From the NCBI RefSeq assembly GCF_026340655.1, contig NZ_JAPEOZ010000001.1, forward strand, positions 7,626,001 to 7,690,000: a DNA stretch of 64,000 bases, written 5' to 3'. The stretch's first letter is position 1, and every line of letters begins with the position of its first letter. Below are positions 62,301 through 64,000 of this stretch, piece after piece. The position numbers and the translations under genes are program-made. The stretch is from Streptomyces sp. NBC_01275 (lineage in GTDB: Bacteria > Actinomycetota > Actinomycetes > Streptomycetales > Streptomycetaceae). The notes below the pieces were generated by a model. The model was given only the letters and a program-made list of their open reading frames with translations, was not told where the DNA came from and made no database searches.

Positions 62301-64000
62301 CGCCGTGGGGGTCGGCGCTGCTGGCCACCGCGGAGGCCCTGGGCAACGGGTGGCTGCGGATCCGGAAGCCGGGCGGGCCCTGGTACTACGTGCTGGAGGA
62401 CGAGTACGTCGAACTGCTGGCCCGCGACCCCCGGATCTTCGGCACGCCGCTGCGCGTGCCGCTGGTGCTGGGGATACCTGAACTCGGCTGGTTCAACCCG
62501 GACCTGGCGCCCAAGCTGATGGTCAGGCTGGGCCGCGAGATCATCTCCACGGACGACCTGCTCGACCTGCACAGCGACGACCCGGACGACCCGGACGTCC
62601 CGTCCAGGATCGACACCACGCGGCGCGACGTCGCCCCGGTCTGGAACCGGCTGTCCCCCCGGGGCGGGGCGGGTCCGGGCGCGACCGGCGTTCCCCACGG
62701 GTCGTCGGGCGCGGTGGGGGTCAGTACGGGTGCGGTGTCGGCGGGGGCGCCTGCGGCGGGCCTTCACCCCACCCCGCCCCTTCCCGAAACCGGGGAACTT
62801 CGTCCCCCGGACCCCCTGGTACGCCCTTCGGGCGTGCCCTCAAACGCCGGGCAGGCTGAACTGTCAGTCCCGCCGCAGGCGCCCCCGCCTCCGCCCCCAC
62901 CCGTACCCGCCATCACCGTCACCCCCCCGGCCGAGGACGGCACCCCCGCCACGCCCCCGGCCCGTACCGTGCCCGAAGCCCCCGGCAACCGGATCGACGA
63001 GGAGTTGGAGGCCCGCCGCCCGGCCCGGGTGGACCTCGGGATGCTGCCGCCGGGGGCCGGGCACGGGCCCAGTGTCTTCAGCGACGGGAGCCGGCTGCCC
63101 GGCTACCTGGACGGGCTGCTGCCGCTGCCCGTCGACCCGGTGGACGTGCTGCCGCTGACCGCCCTGACCGGAACCGGCACCGACGCGGAGGCCGTCACCG
63201 AGGCCGTCACCGAGACCCTCGCCGAGCTCGGCCCCGACCCCGACCCAGACCCCGAACCCGAACAGTTCGTCATCGGCTCGGAGAACGCCGTCCTGCGCGG
63301 CACCGAGCAGACGGCGGACACCATCCTCGCCCGGCTGGACGGGTCCCCGGACACCCGGCCCAACCAGCAGCCCGTACGGAAGCGCAGGCGCCGCCCCGGG
63401 GCGCCGGTCGGCACGCTGGACGAGCGGCTGCGCCAGGCGCTGAGGTCCGACCCCCGGCCCTTCTTCCAGCCCGAGGGCCACCGCTTCACGTACACCACCG
63501 AGTCGGGCCGGGTCCGCGTCCTGTACGTCAAGGCCCGCACATACGCGGACTGGGAGCGGTTCTCGGACGGCGAGAACGCGGCGGGCGCGACCAACGCGGT
63601 CAAGGTCGACAGCGCGCACCGCCTCGTCTCCACCACCGGCACCGCCGAGGTGGTCGCCGAGACGCGGCAGATCGGCCCCGGCATCCCGCTCGGCCCGCCG
63701 TCCTGGCCGGTCGCCCCGTTCGGCCGGGGCACCGGGCGGGTCGGCCGGCACCGGGGTGTCGTCTTCGTGGCCCACGACCAGGTGACGAGCCAGGCCGAGA
63801 CGCGGCACGCCGACGGCTCCCATCTGCACCTGGACGACGTGTACTTCGACATCCGGGTCGCCGACAACGAGCACGAGATCCCGGCCCGCCCGGGTGTCCT
63901 CGGCACCCGTTGGTGGGCCCGGCCCGCGCTGGAGCGACTCGCCGAGTACACCTCCGGGTTCGGGGTGCGCAAGGGTCTCGGGCTGCGCCTGCCGGACAGC
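41399..64000 (+). CDS. Giant ESX-associated multidomain protein with lonely-Cys repeats, 3' end beyond window
   Basis: A single open frame of at least 7,534 codons without a stop. Residues 1-360 are helical with hydrophobic stretches (MFLAEMAFLTAMAFF, LAVVKSFAFGAIAGGVISVF), the usual N-terminal export region of giant WXG100-like ESX proteins. A Thr/Pro/Asp-rich linker and a small beta domain (about 43619-43870) follow. Then come five large repeats with a single conserved Cys, two deamidase-like domains (after repeats 2 and 4) and a tandem-domain block (57739-59985). No Sec signal is present. The family resembles 'lonely Cys domain' proteins of Streptomyces. It is a possible polyprotein toxin or self-processing effector. 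ATG 41399 has only a weak ribosome site. Confidence 0.85.
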   Translation, partial: MEEINFPPWAAELLKYTLGVTPLTTRENLAFDSRVVYTDLASRLRRFRDMLNTHVQEASRALPPGVADPYVEALSLLTGNNGSGVDYLEMFAKSLDDAADGQVGISQNVQQAKWEILAECIMFLAEMAFLTAMAFFTGGTSLTQAWLLRARTTLTILMIIDRLTRLTHIGPSLVEGIQEAMITLGVNLFQMGLNPDDRRLKNVDWLAVVKSFAFGAIAGGVISVFSTLGNFFKNVGARFFKTDLPRDLGKFDVNLPTPGGGPNSRFDIRNAPGWAVDVGISGAAEGLGEGVAETLFNGFEGQWAFDWGTVLYGTTSGAIGDVVAGGLAGGALALRAKFFPPNIPPGGVNDENTFRNNMDNGWSGDRTRNGSDGGVDQVNGVNGAGSGFGSGAGSVPPANAGQLPDGATGGSRTTPPVLTPLPTPVPPTQAPPVQTPPVAVPTSGGGSANNGFTERTDRTDGSNGSNGSDGSSSSVRPDRTSATDGLPNRTTTPVGLNSSLPLQTTGGLPSSALNTAGASRSVLSTGVSPFRPESAFVEAYEDGSSGVPNASGTPLAHTSAVTPATTPGAIPTSGQTPTGWDSNRAQTDPAQRDAWQDEFDAEKTPADVPAVTPATTPATTPHSPATGQPATGVDTNRSQTDPAQRDNGQDRTDGEPGAESESESESDVENTFADAPAVAPAVTPATLPSSSAAGHNPPGWDSARAQADAVRRDHAWQQPDAEGATADTPADVPSAVAPEQHGSASFEVRRFVFEGQPVTDLTIEVAFVSGGTGATDGTMTDAERDTAWSNLVDGVDALFHTPAIQLPDGDLLHVTLVPAVVAPYLTVDLAATPAELARQLAQRAGLDPRSPASIAGAIGALPALAPAPAPEPGPARPMPTASGALPATGAPAGAGGAPAAGLHPTPPLPETVGSAPRPPVRPSGVPSNAGQAEKPAPPAFEERGPGLAPPRGGAARVTSGRGGVGDKPAAGAPTRTVTEPHTYSDGAPGPSGSRAMNRILAGATPVTPAPAPAGPLSPALAAASAAELKVLSDLQAPYPGPGMDLDTLARSLLHLTTTTPVNDAIRAELFALVRDAVEQGRATSLVALAVHHFRTTGSATTDRPISLDGAEQPGRNWTDLPDVDLDITQVVNRPTGQPPVEKKAPWKKTPLTLLGTVGGPTGVRVPWPGGGHRWMGLSEVAEYLAVLAEGLPPDVDILLAWPGAGDLGLLLPRLVARLTKRTVWVNSGPLSVEPLPDATAGQPGRPVLTALSAPGHPIGDWFPVHPDELLDPDPDDVPEPWEANWATRTIVSEDHQRHGMASLSTAHNDLESRYDFLRHLPDFVARYRWNPATRALTGPAGPLPTDVDYSVWGHGGPGTATAAQTDGSDVVVPIANYARGLRRRPSVRRLREISAAEVAQGKPPRKMFVGLCYTGAGTDLPTTWEWSQYGAPVPFVLDRLETVSGSQVVANILDLRIDSNGNRASMLSRLDNGDYVTADATDVRGRPGERRTSWPEPTDAELADRARIAGLHTGPDPVQDTDLNATLRLVRALREIYGDDVDTNAVYPRALAAIGAVELMRRADLELAAAAPHFTMELLERVVRANVGLRTGTVPSALTTGDFRHALGRALGTRQRAAAAAAAAGVAPPPDIKLSAFVPLPLVMDVVRQRGNPDEIQVRSVLGLDPNTVPELTSVHLSQYFWTQVRTEEVYERQPDRPAFEARILHLAQPDPQHSEAARWVVARALATGRDAYNVDALAAAHLESLGLLGADTLITGSGTAGGRNHTGPGPDGQDLAHRVDLDTWLVPSAPGSADRKAVDTPWGPTALLATAEALGNGRVGIRQPGGPLYDVSEDEYAEMLARDIEIFRRPLDVPLVLGISGAGLRNPDLAPKLMAVLGREIWFTHDSFDLLRDRPNGPSRIDTTPMTASTWTRLDPKVGQNPSSTVHPYTLSAPAEGPAKGPAKGPATSAAETPAVDPAVGTARPNTLPLILARATRADAATPAPPAPSGPVTSRPVTFAPPRGSRRRSSRPPAPAPAPAADPVLELLAVLWAQEAVRGRGPWNPAALAAVARRVLHLPADAPVNAAVRARLSALVQNAVAQGRDNNLAALGAHHVRTAGAGTVLSLNNGTGAGVNWSSITTGDLDTRMVARRQADGLLTVGPAPWTGTPLVALSDEGDSTHVKVPWPRNARRNMPIEEAIEYLVVEARALPADVEIVLAWPNSGDLGLAAAELLSWLSNRTVWSHSGPLGVLADRTTRRRFLTAMALTDNPIGDWVRSLPTDYRAPDPANPPQWWERLWRTRTLVDTDHERHGRSAFHLTELGLHHRMKNYRLFRENPTQVHYNPATSQLVGGSQPLTWVDYAFFAHGAPGLISVPLTDGRTVQLPGPQFIDGLVRRNSVIALIERNAAAVAMGLPRLRMYFGACFGSAVSDLPHHWTQSAAPPPFTLDPLSGISNAQYLANKSDLIIANGGDRMSAVLNRPGQTLLAGFTDVQDRHNSAPDLHPWPTWEELDAHARTAGLHRDPGPASAADRAETLRLERALREIFGQDTYLNPQYPAMLAAIGSLERMRRADLVLAPVAPHFTMDLLEHVTRAHKAASGAAPGPLTAQDVQAMLNHAAWRLWQQPGLPVSGFVDITDVMALATRLHPPGSTDDDLRTVLSLDPADRVETLHRSQYFWVQVRTEEVYAGQPDRGAFESRMLHRPQPTPDRPDPTWSARAWTLTARAVATGHHLYGVHALASHFLHSIGFMSARSGILATPTVGGGRNFAGTSLPHGVDATVVKVAPGTMAWAPWHIAGSTEPALVVTGEALGNELVRIRLPGRPALTVPEDELVELLARDKVIFGKSLKAPLVLAISWVGVLNPDLPAKAFDRLGRPVLFTDHEVVWDGRGGKGPAVIDVTAPGADAWRKLAHPDTPESLPTNASAASDTVSAAPAAPGTVSAAPPASDTVAAAPPASGTVAAAPASPDTVSPAPSAPGTVSTAPPRSTVHPSATGPASDATAVTDSGPADPTGPDALVPADATAVHPQPMTPPTAPGPLDTVGLLNLINQLATIARWAGPDALDCLPLLRSLRNALFPKGVRPARSLDKSVLLQDPAESSLAPGQAWQQAGHWDRVLDVLRAQDPGSVVLILARRPGDQQGQAWAAYQPLTADGRGKAEPVWIELQAPDGQWLTTAPGLSAADARIVVLDATGQVVENPQPAFTPSTSTAHSILDLNPSARRDYGAIGSPPDPSDASDPNSLSGILAGATLAAGSDLESDSDLESGSESNSDSDSDSAADDSAPGLDADVRTVLDRLWSQDPEHGQPPLDVAVVARQVLHLPADAEVDDAVRAELTTLVRDAETQGRAHNLAALGAHHFRTTGDETTGRPITLNGTEGPGRNWTDLPDLDLDTTRIVDPPGGPTTPPTKAPWDGVLLTLAASSGGPDHVDVPWPGGGHRPMTMAEVAEYLLVELENRPDVTDILLAWPNSGDGGLLPVRQAAHRLGKTLWVNSGPVAPRPAPADTGTDTTAGQAAGRLVLTSYSEPGNLIGDWFPVHPDELLDSESDSGSESDPDDVPEPWEARWATRTIVSTDHRSGGRTSFPPDEPGLENRYHHYRHLRDFKGTFHVNPVTGHVVGRLSPPSKAKYFYDGHGSAEGIDVALDDGSVITVPAKSFAGALSRRPSVRSLTKESEARVARGETPLEMSIGPCRADAASDLPHEVDGDAAPDPFVLDRLETVSPTQHAANRTRLIMDSIGDRPTTTMQIGNDYLHGLLTDVRGRPGRRQKRWPEPKPAELAHRARIARLHTDPGPVSPANRDAALRLTRALRDVFGQDIDSKTGYRTLLAEIGALELMRRADLDLSRAAPHFTMELLERVVRADHQVRTNTAPTALTTADYRHALTRALATQRQAAADAAAAVAAGLAPPPAPKLSHFAPMPLVMQVARQLGSPSNRHVLSVLSMDPSGAPALSSTQRSKYFWTQVRTQEVYERQPDVPAFEARILHLAQPDPSASGRARWAVAKALAAGRDPYNIDAIAAAHLEFEGLLRDSTLITGEGTAGGRDHAGPDQAREVNLDKWLVPSTTPGSPAPTLVDTPWGSALLATAEALGNGRLRVRQPGGPWYEVSEEEYVELLARDPEIYGEELDVPLVLGIPELGLRNPALPGKVLAGLGRPVVFTDGPLDLTRDEPDDPYSPFRIDTTSATAGGWRELRPGTGANPVTTVITHGPAGAGAGIGAVRVAPAAGLHPTPPLPETGAPPQTPVRPSGVPSNAGQAEKRPPRPGPVTSAPVTSAPPHPTPDPLPAVLQNLWSQDPLHGQGPLDPDALTSRVLHLPPDAEVTDADRAELIALVRDAIAQGSATSLAALGAHHLRTAKLPVLSLNGGTGTGLNWGSTTKDVSTYLVGSEQLDGTVTYARAPWTVTPLMALGDRGDHRSVQVPWPGGGRRTVPIEDVIEYLVVEAKKLAPGVSLAVAWPHSGDLGLEFVELLAWRTQRTVWSYSGLLDQTTDPVTGEQYLTGLERPGEPLGDWVRSLPTDYRPPNPADRPEWWEPLWRTRTLVDPAYQRHGRTAFQPTEDKVAISLRHFRNYKSITTKMHWNPATWEFVGAPEWAPHADYYFFTHGRPHGVRVPLSDGRGILVPGKRFIPVLLRRRSVRDLMALSQAETARGLPRRRLYYGPCFSDAGSSLPTGWTDAAAPPPFTLDPLEDIPDTQVLANRSGLVVANGGNRTNAIATTGTQEDIALAFTDVQDAQGWARDRHPEPEGAELDARARTAGLHQDPGPVSDTDRYETLRLVRALREVFGDDIDLHPGYPALLALAGPLELMRRADPVLSLAAPHFTMDLLYRVAEVHKAASGAAPGPLTAQDIETALSDASRAWHTRGSTLSAFVVLPEVLAVAGRMDPAGPADDDVRTVLGLDASTRVTSVHRSKYFWAQVQTEEVYERQPDRDAFEARILHRPAPAQPDPAGSAEARTLVAMAIATGHDAGDLDTLAAFYFQDSGFLGDGSFIPETDQASGGRNFTGTEFSHGVDTTMVRTSATARTPAPWKRRSGPVPLVVTGEALGNGLLRLRDPGDPGGPSYTVSENELVRLLARDPVVFSQDLSVPLLLAISGVGLLNPDLPGKLLNGLGRPVDYTDGDVTWDGLGGPDPAVIDLTAPGAGPWHHLSHPNALVPASATPSPPPSPTPGTRPGTRPGTPAGVPTAPVTLSAVTSRPTVLPSGGGRVLDTVGLTALVEGVVAAGRAGVAGGAPAAGLHPTPPLPESPQTPGRLTLSASPAFEARGSGGGAPGFGKGRVGEQPAAGAPTRTTPTPAPPLRCLPLLRAFRDALFPQGVRPARSLDESVLLQDPSEAGLAPGPGWQPAGSWTRVLDAVRAQGPGSVALILARRPGGQEGHGWAAYQPLTADGRGSDTPVWVELQAPDRQRPYTPPGISAADARFVVLDATGRVVEEPLPPFTQSSSTAHSVIDLNPSARRDYGALGLEAESRYFLMIPHTPGTLLATTPGLQAVTATRLFFQGPDGHWYQDRNLAQSPEQPDPPQAEYPVVTFVPDPAEELPPGQQQALLARAYAALAEADRQPQDWTLTDILASAGWQTTPAAEGFVILTGSTGPVPGAAPEYLIKTHSEPKRLLASAPGIQAVTDNALFHLGADNRWYAERHRAVSENWPNPPMTLSPVVEFVLDPAKVLPGERRPSPEVLLAQLALGHAALARAHQEDRPWSVAEIFASIGWRTEPAAEGLLLPPHVTGAEHLLFPQATLGVPTVGMRALQDFAMKRLVNPRLVQIMGAGRLFGARMAAAFVRDVTGNAEVVPAHVPFLSVLADVDEVWGYGWLLFGHAGARPLATVHDHDLLKNTLLGASRTFLTGDPDRPDRPGVLESLRPRTRAFLDREHDRIRGNFEQSLRNLVNEHQRILHGEAMDLRGFLDVPGPLLTVGEYLTAALRGLDALPGLPEIRARLPREAELAAEVHLKATGMEGHGQVDTDQGHLAVELMLMEIRQALTGANLATQESLQHSVTELTALARALYERAVRFREPLTDDALRDAVGRITGHPVVRAFAPFLAMATTWLLPTTGGDARPPLTPVQAQSVAEALALAALGSPPAPETRARLTRLIRVVVSSARVSADKHPQALDEATRERVLNLARDAAKALPLLGQAGGFVSEVEQDSDLPDGGAHDTDMTDAPIVPDSAFSHSSSGPSDPNALSEIMARATLAGGTADARVPATADSGSALDTDVRTVLDRLWSQDPEHGQRPLDVAVVARQVLHLPADTVVDDAVRAELTALVRDAEEQGRARNLAALGAHHFRTTGDETTGRPITLDGAEGPGRNWTDLPDLDLDTTRIVDPPGGPTTPPTKAPWNGTPLTLAASTGGQDHVDVPWPGGGHRPMTMAEVAEYLLVELENRPDITDILLAWPNSGDGGLLPVRQAAHRLGKTLWVNSGPLAPRPAPADTGTGTTAGQTGRLVLTSYSEPGNLIGDWFPVHPDDLRDPDPDDVPEWWEDQWLTRTIVSTTHQQTGRASFKPDEPKLEERYDHYRHLGSFIGRYDYNPVTGEVSGPVGLPPNAKFSWFAHGAPGYARVPLKNGSVISVPMEEYAGAMRRRPSVRRLIEQSEAAAARGEPIEEIFNGLCFNDAASDLPYSPDWSHSAAPAPFVLDRLATVTGSQHAANKTRLGMDNYGDRTGWTMIGNGRHLHALETDVEGRPGRRQKRWPEPLPDELADRARTAGLHTGTGPVSDEDLDAALRLVRALREVFGQNVDTLSHYPYLLEAIGAVELMRRADLDLSAAAPHFTMELLERVVRADQERQGRNVPSALDQGDFGDTLSRALTVWRAATAASDPALAAGFVSPPLVLRVAEQYGNPDEDDIRAVLGLDRSTVPEVTSLHRSQYFWTQVRTEEVYERQPDVPTFETRLLHLEQPDPQQSAAARLTVAKALATGRDPYNVYALAAAHLEFEGLLGADTLITGTGTVGGRNLTGSDLARRVNLDKWLAPSATPEATDPALADTPWGSALLATAEALGNGWLRIRKPGGPWYYVLEDEYVELLARDPRIFGTPLRVPLVLGIPELGWFNPDLAPKLMVRLGREIISTDDLLDLHSDDPDDPDVPSRIDTTRRDVAPVWNRLSPRGGAGPGATGVPHGSSGAVGVSTGAVSAGAPAAGLHPTPPLPETGELRPPDPLVRPSGVPSNAGQAELSVPPQAPPPPPPPVPAITVTPPAEDGTPATPPARTVPEAPGNRIDEELEARRPARVDLGMLPPGAGHGPSVFSDGSRLPGYLDGLLPLPVDPVDVLPLTALTGTGTDAEAVTEAVTETLAELGPDPDPDPEPEQFVIGSENAVLRGTEQTADTILARLDGSPDTRPNQQPVRKRRRRPGAPVGTLDERLRQALRSDPRPFFQPEGHRFTYTTESGRVRVLYVKARTYADWERFSDGENAAGATNAVKVDSAHRLVSTTGTAEVVAETRQIGPGIPLGPPSWPVAPFGRGTGRVGRHRGVVFVAHDQVTSQAETRHADGSHLHLDDVYFDIRVADNEHEIPARPGVLGTRWWARPALERLAEYTSGFGVRKGLGLRLPDS
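44087..44313 (+). repeat. Palindromic repeat A inside the giant gene, with terminal inverted repeats
   Basis: A 227-bp element. Its left end (GCGCCTGCGGCGGGCCTTCA...) and right end are inverted repeats over about 42 bases with few mismatches, and an inner pair CCTCAAACGCCGG/CCGGCGTTTGAGG is exact. It reads through in frame and codes for a Pro-rich linker including GLHPTPPLPET and RPSGVPSNAGQAEKP. The same family occurs between genes at 33524 and 35221, so this is an intergenic-type element that has become coding. Confidence 0.85.
44440..47150 (+). repeat. Lonely-Cys repeat 1 (type A)
   Basis: About 900 residues. Order: helical start, beta/alpha region with TLLGTVGGPTG and VPWPGGGH, GDWFPVHPDEL, then His at 45458 in VWGHGG, Cys at 45632 in FVGLCYTG, PFVLDRLETV, PHFTMELLERVVRA, SQYFWTQVRTEEVYERQP and a C-terminal LATAEALGNG domain. 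His to Cys spacing is 58 residues. The VPWPGGGH and GDWFPVHP blocks mark type A, shared with repeats 3 and 5. Confidence 0.75.
47468..50090 (+). repeat. Lonely-Cys repeat 2 (type B)
   Basis: Same block order as repeat 1 but with variant blocks: VPWPRNARR, GDWVRSLPTDYRAPDP, His at 48443 in FFAHGAPG, Cys at 48617 in YFGACFGS and PFTLDPLSGI. His to Cys spacing is again 58 residues. The HFTMDLLEHV and RSQYFWVQVRTEEVYAGQP blocks are conserved. Repeat 4 has the same variants. Confidence 0.75.
50123..50302 (+). repeat. Six 30-bp tandem units coding a DTVSAAP linker
   Basis: Six in-frame units of 10 codons follow the pattern AASDTVSAAP, AAPGTVSAAP, PASDTVAAAP, PASGTVAAAP, ASPDTVSPAP, SAPGTVSTAP. The third and fourth residues alternate between SD/PD and PG/SG, implying a 60-bp higher unit duplicated in steps. 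It separates repeat 2 from the first deamidase-like domain and is probably a flexible linker. Confidence 0.85.
50462..51030 (+). other. Deamidase-like domain 1 of the giant protein, probably inactive
   Basis: About 190 residues of the papain-fold toxin/glutamine deamidase type. The nucleophile-like Cys (50543, residue 3049) lies in DCLPLLRSLRNALFP. The position of the expected His, 77 residues later (50774), reads CAG (Gln) in GQAWAAYQPL, where domain 2 has CAC (His) in GHGWAAYQPL. A VWIELQAPDG block corresponds to the usual acidic site. Loss of the His suggests no catalysis. Confidence 0.6.
51210..53950 (+). repeat. Lonely-Cys repeat 3 (type A)
   Basis: Type A repeat with VPWPGGGH, GDWFPVHPDEL, His at 52247 in YDGHGS, Cys at 52421 in SIGPCRAD and PFVLDRLETV; the spacing is 58 residues. 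An acidic Ser/Asp linker (LESGSESNSDSDSDS, about 51130-51180) precedes it. Its first about 770 bases are nearly identical to the start of repeat 5 (from 51215 and 59993), far closer than to repeat 1, suggesting recent duplication or gene conversion. Confidence 0.75.
54014..54124 (+). repeat. Palindromic repeat B inside the giant gene (right end missing)
   Basis: A 111-bp copy with the left end GCGCCTGCGGCGGGCCTTCA and the middle GGTACGCCCTTCGGGCGTGC...CTCAAACGCCG, but no right terminal inverted repeat. It is in frame, coding GLHPTPPLPET and RPSGVPSNAGQAEK, and lies in the linker between repeats 3 and 4. Confidence 0.85.
54195..56810 (+). repeat. Lonely-Cys repeat 4 (type B)
   Basis: Type B repeat with VPWPGGGRR, GDWVRSLPTDYRPPNP, His at 55154 in FFTHGRPHG, Cys at 55328 in YYGPCFSD, PFTLDPLEDI, HFTMDLLYRV and RSKYFWAQVQTEEVYERQP; the spacing is 58 residues. 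It is followed, as repeat 2 is, by a deamidase-like domain, so the unit A-B-deamidase occurs twice in the protein. Confidence 0.75.
57041..57204 (+). repeat. Palindromic repeat C inside the giant gene, with terminal inverted repeats
   Basis: A 164-bp copy with both ends: left GCGCCTGCGGCGGGCCTTCA, right ending CCCGCCGCAGGCGC, and an inner pair around CTCAAACGCCGG. It keeps the reading frame and lies in the linker between repeat 4 and the second deamidase-like domain, within about 35 bases of that domain's Cys codon. Confidence 0.85.
57236..57735 (+). other. Deamidase-like domain 2 of the giant protein, Cys and His kept
   Basis: About 165 residues of the papain-fold toxin/glutamine deamidase type. 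Cys (57245, residue 5283) lies in RCLPLLRAFRDALFP, His 77 residues later (57476) in EGHGWAAYQPL, and the third-site region reads VWVELQAPD with Glu where family members often have Asp. It is a close copy of domain 1 but with the His intact, so this is the copy more likely to be active. Confidence 0.6.
57739..59985 (+). other. Unrecognised block with a tandem pair of ~130-residue domains
   Basis: Two similar domains follow each other: the first (about 57739-58110) has SRYFLMIPHTPGTLLATTPG, LFFQGPDGHWYQDR and LTDILASAGWQTTPAAEGF; the second (about 58150-58530) has EYLIKTHSEPKRLLASAPG, LFHLGADNRWYAER and VAEIFASIGWRTEPAAEGL. A helical region of about 450 residues follows (GAGRLFGARMAAAFVRDV, ELAAEVHLKATGMEGHGQVD). 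No known fold is recognised. The block is inserted between the second A-B-deamidase unit and repeat 5. Confidence 0.5.
59985..62680 (+). repeat. Lonely-Cys repeat 5 (type A)
   Basis: Type A repeat with VPWPGGGH, GDWFPVHPDDL, His at 60998 in WFAHGAPG, Cys at 61172 in FNGLCFND, PFVLDRLATV, HFTMELLERVVRA and RSQYFWTQVRTEEVYERQP; the spacing is 58 residues. Its first about 770 bases nearly match repeat 3. It begins a third copy of the larger unit; what follows (62900-64000) is a different region with a YVKARTYADWERFSD block. Confidence 0.75.
62747..62882 (+). repeat. Palindromic repeat D inside the giant gene
   Basis: A 136-bp copy with left end GCGCCTGCGGCGGGCCTTCA, middle GGTACGCCCTTCGGGCGTGC and a shortened right end CCCGCCGCAGGCGC. 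It is in frame, coding GLHPTPPLPET and RPSGVPSNAGQAE, in the linker after repeat 5. Confidence 0.85.

Noticed and set aside
57113..62767. Minus-strand open frame of 1,884 codons opposite the giant gene
   Set aside because: It is an antisense shadow: high-GC codons on the plus strand leave the opposite frame open. Its translation is Gly/Arg/Val-rich without motifs, while the plus frame shows conserved repeats.
44087..62882. Frame breaks turning the giant gene into several genes or pseudogenes at the palindromic repeats
   Set aside because: The codon phase before and after each of the four copies is the same and no stop occurs within them.

Overview
The window is high-GC actinobacterial DNA, most likely from Streptomyces. 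The evidence is dense GC-rich coding sequence, many GTG and TTG starts, ATGA stop/start overlaps, strong GGAGG-type ribosome sites, and a Streptomyces-type ESX (type VII secretion) locus. All assignments come from reading translations and motifs by eye; no database search was run.

Region 1 (1-4544): a carbohydrate ABC importer on the minus strand (lipoprotein binding protein and two permeases, the last cut by the window edge). It diverges from a ROK-family repressor, and a palindromic operator sits in the spacer of the importer promoter. Region 2 (4545-10588): a 3'-truncated PPK2 remnant, a small dimerisation-domain protein, an ImmA/IrrE-type metalloprotease, a seven-helix membrane protein of the MAB_1171c type, a large LuxR-type ATPase regulator, and an XRE regulator that resembles mycobacterial EspR.

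Region 3 (10652-22464, all minus strand): a compact RiPP-like cluster. Transcription runs S8 protease, GAF protein, two radical SAM enzymes with C-terminal cysteine motifs, a heme-oxygenase-fold oxidase, an MFS exporter, a 65-residue precursor ending in an aromatic GGYLW tail, a nucleotide-cyclase/AAA regulator, a B12-binding radical SAM enzyme and a 2OG-Fe(II) oxygenase. The exporter has no stop codon before the precursor, so the two form one frame. A perfect 16-bp hairpin follows the precursor.

Region 4 (22761-41376): the ESX locus. It holds an EccA-like protein made of a beta-helix plus two AAA+ modules, mycosin MycP, EccC, EccD, EccB, two WXG100-type proteins, a small acidic associated protein, a long coiled-coil AAWKG-type protein, a YbaB-like protein and another WXG-like protein. 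EccE is not seen here.

Region 5 (41399-64000, open at the right edge): one uninterrupted reading frame of at least 7,534 codons. It encodes a giant ESX-associated protein with an N-terminal helical/membrane export region, disordered linkers, five copies of a large 'lonely Cys' repeat, two papain-fold deamidase-like domains and further modules. Every large repeat has a His-Gly followed exactly 58 residues later by its single Cys, suggesting a caspase/clan-CD-like catalytic dyad. Four copies of a palindromic repeat that elsewhere in this window lies between genes (after eccD and eccB) sit inside this gene, always in a linker and always keeping the frame. The likely logic is that the ESX machine exports this polyprotein-like giant, which may process itself; the neighbouring RiPP cluster makes a modified peptide.
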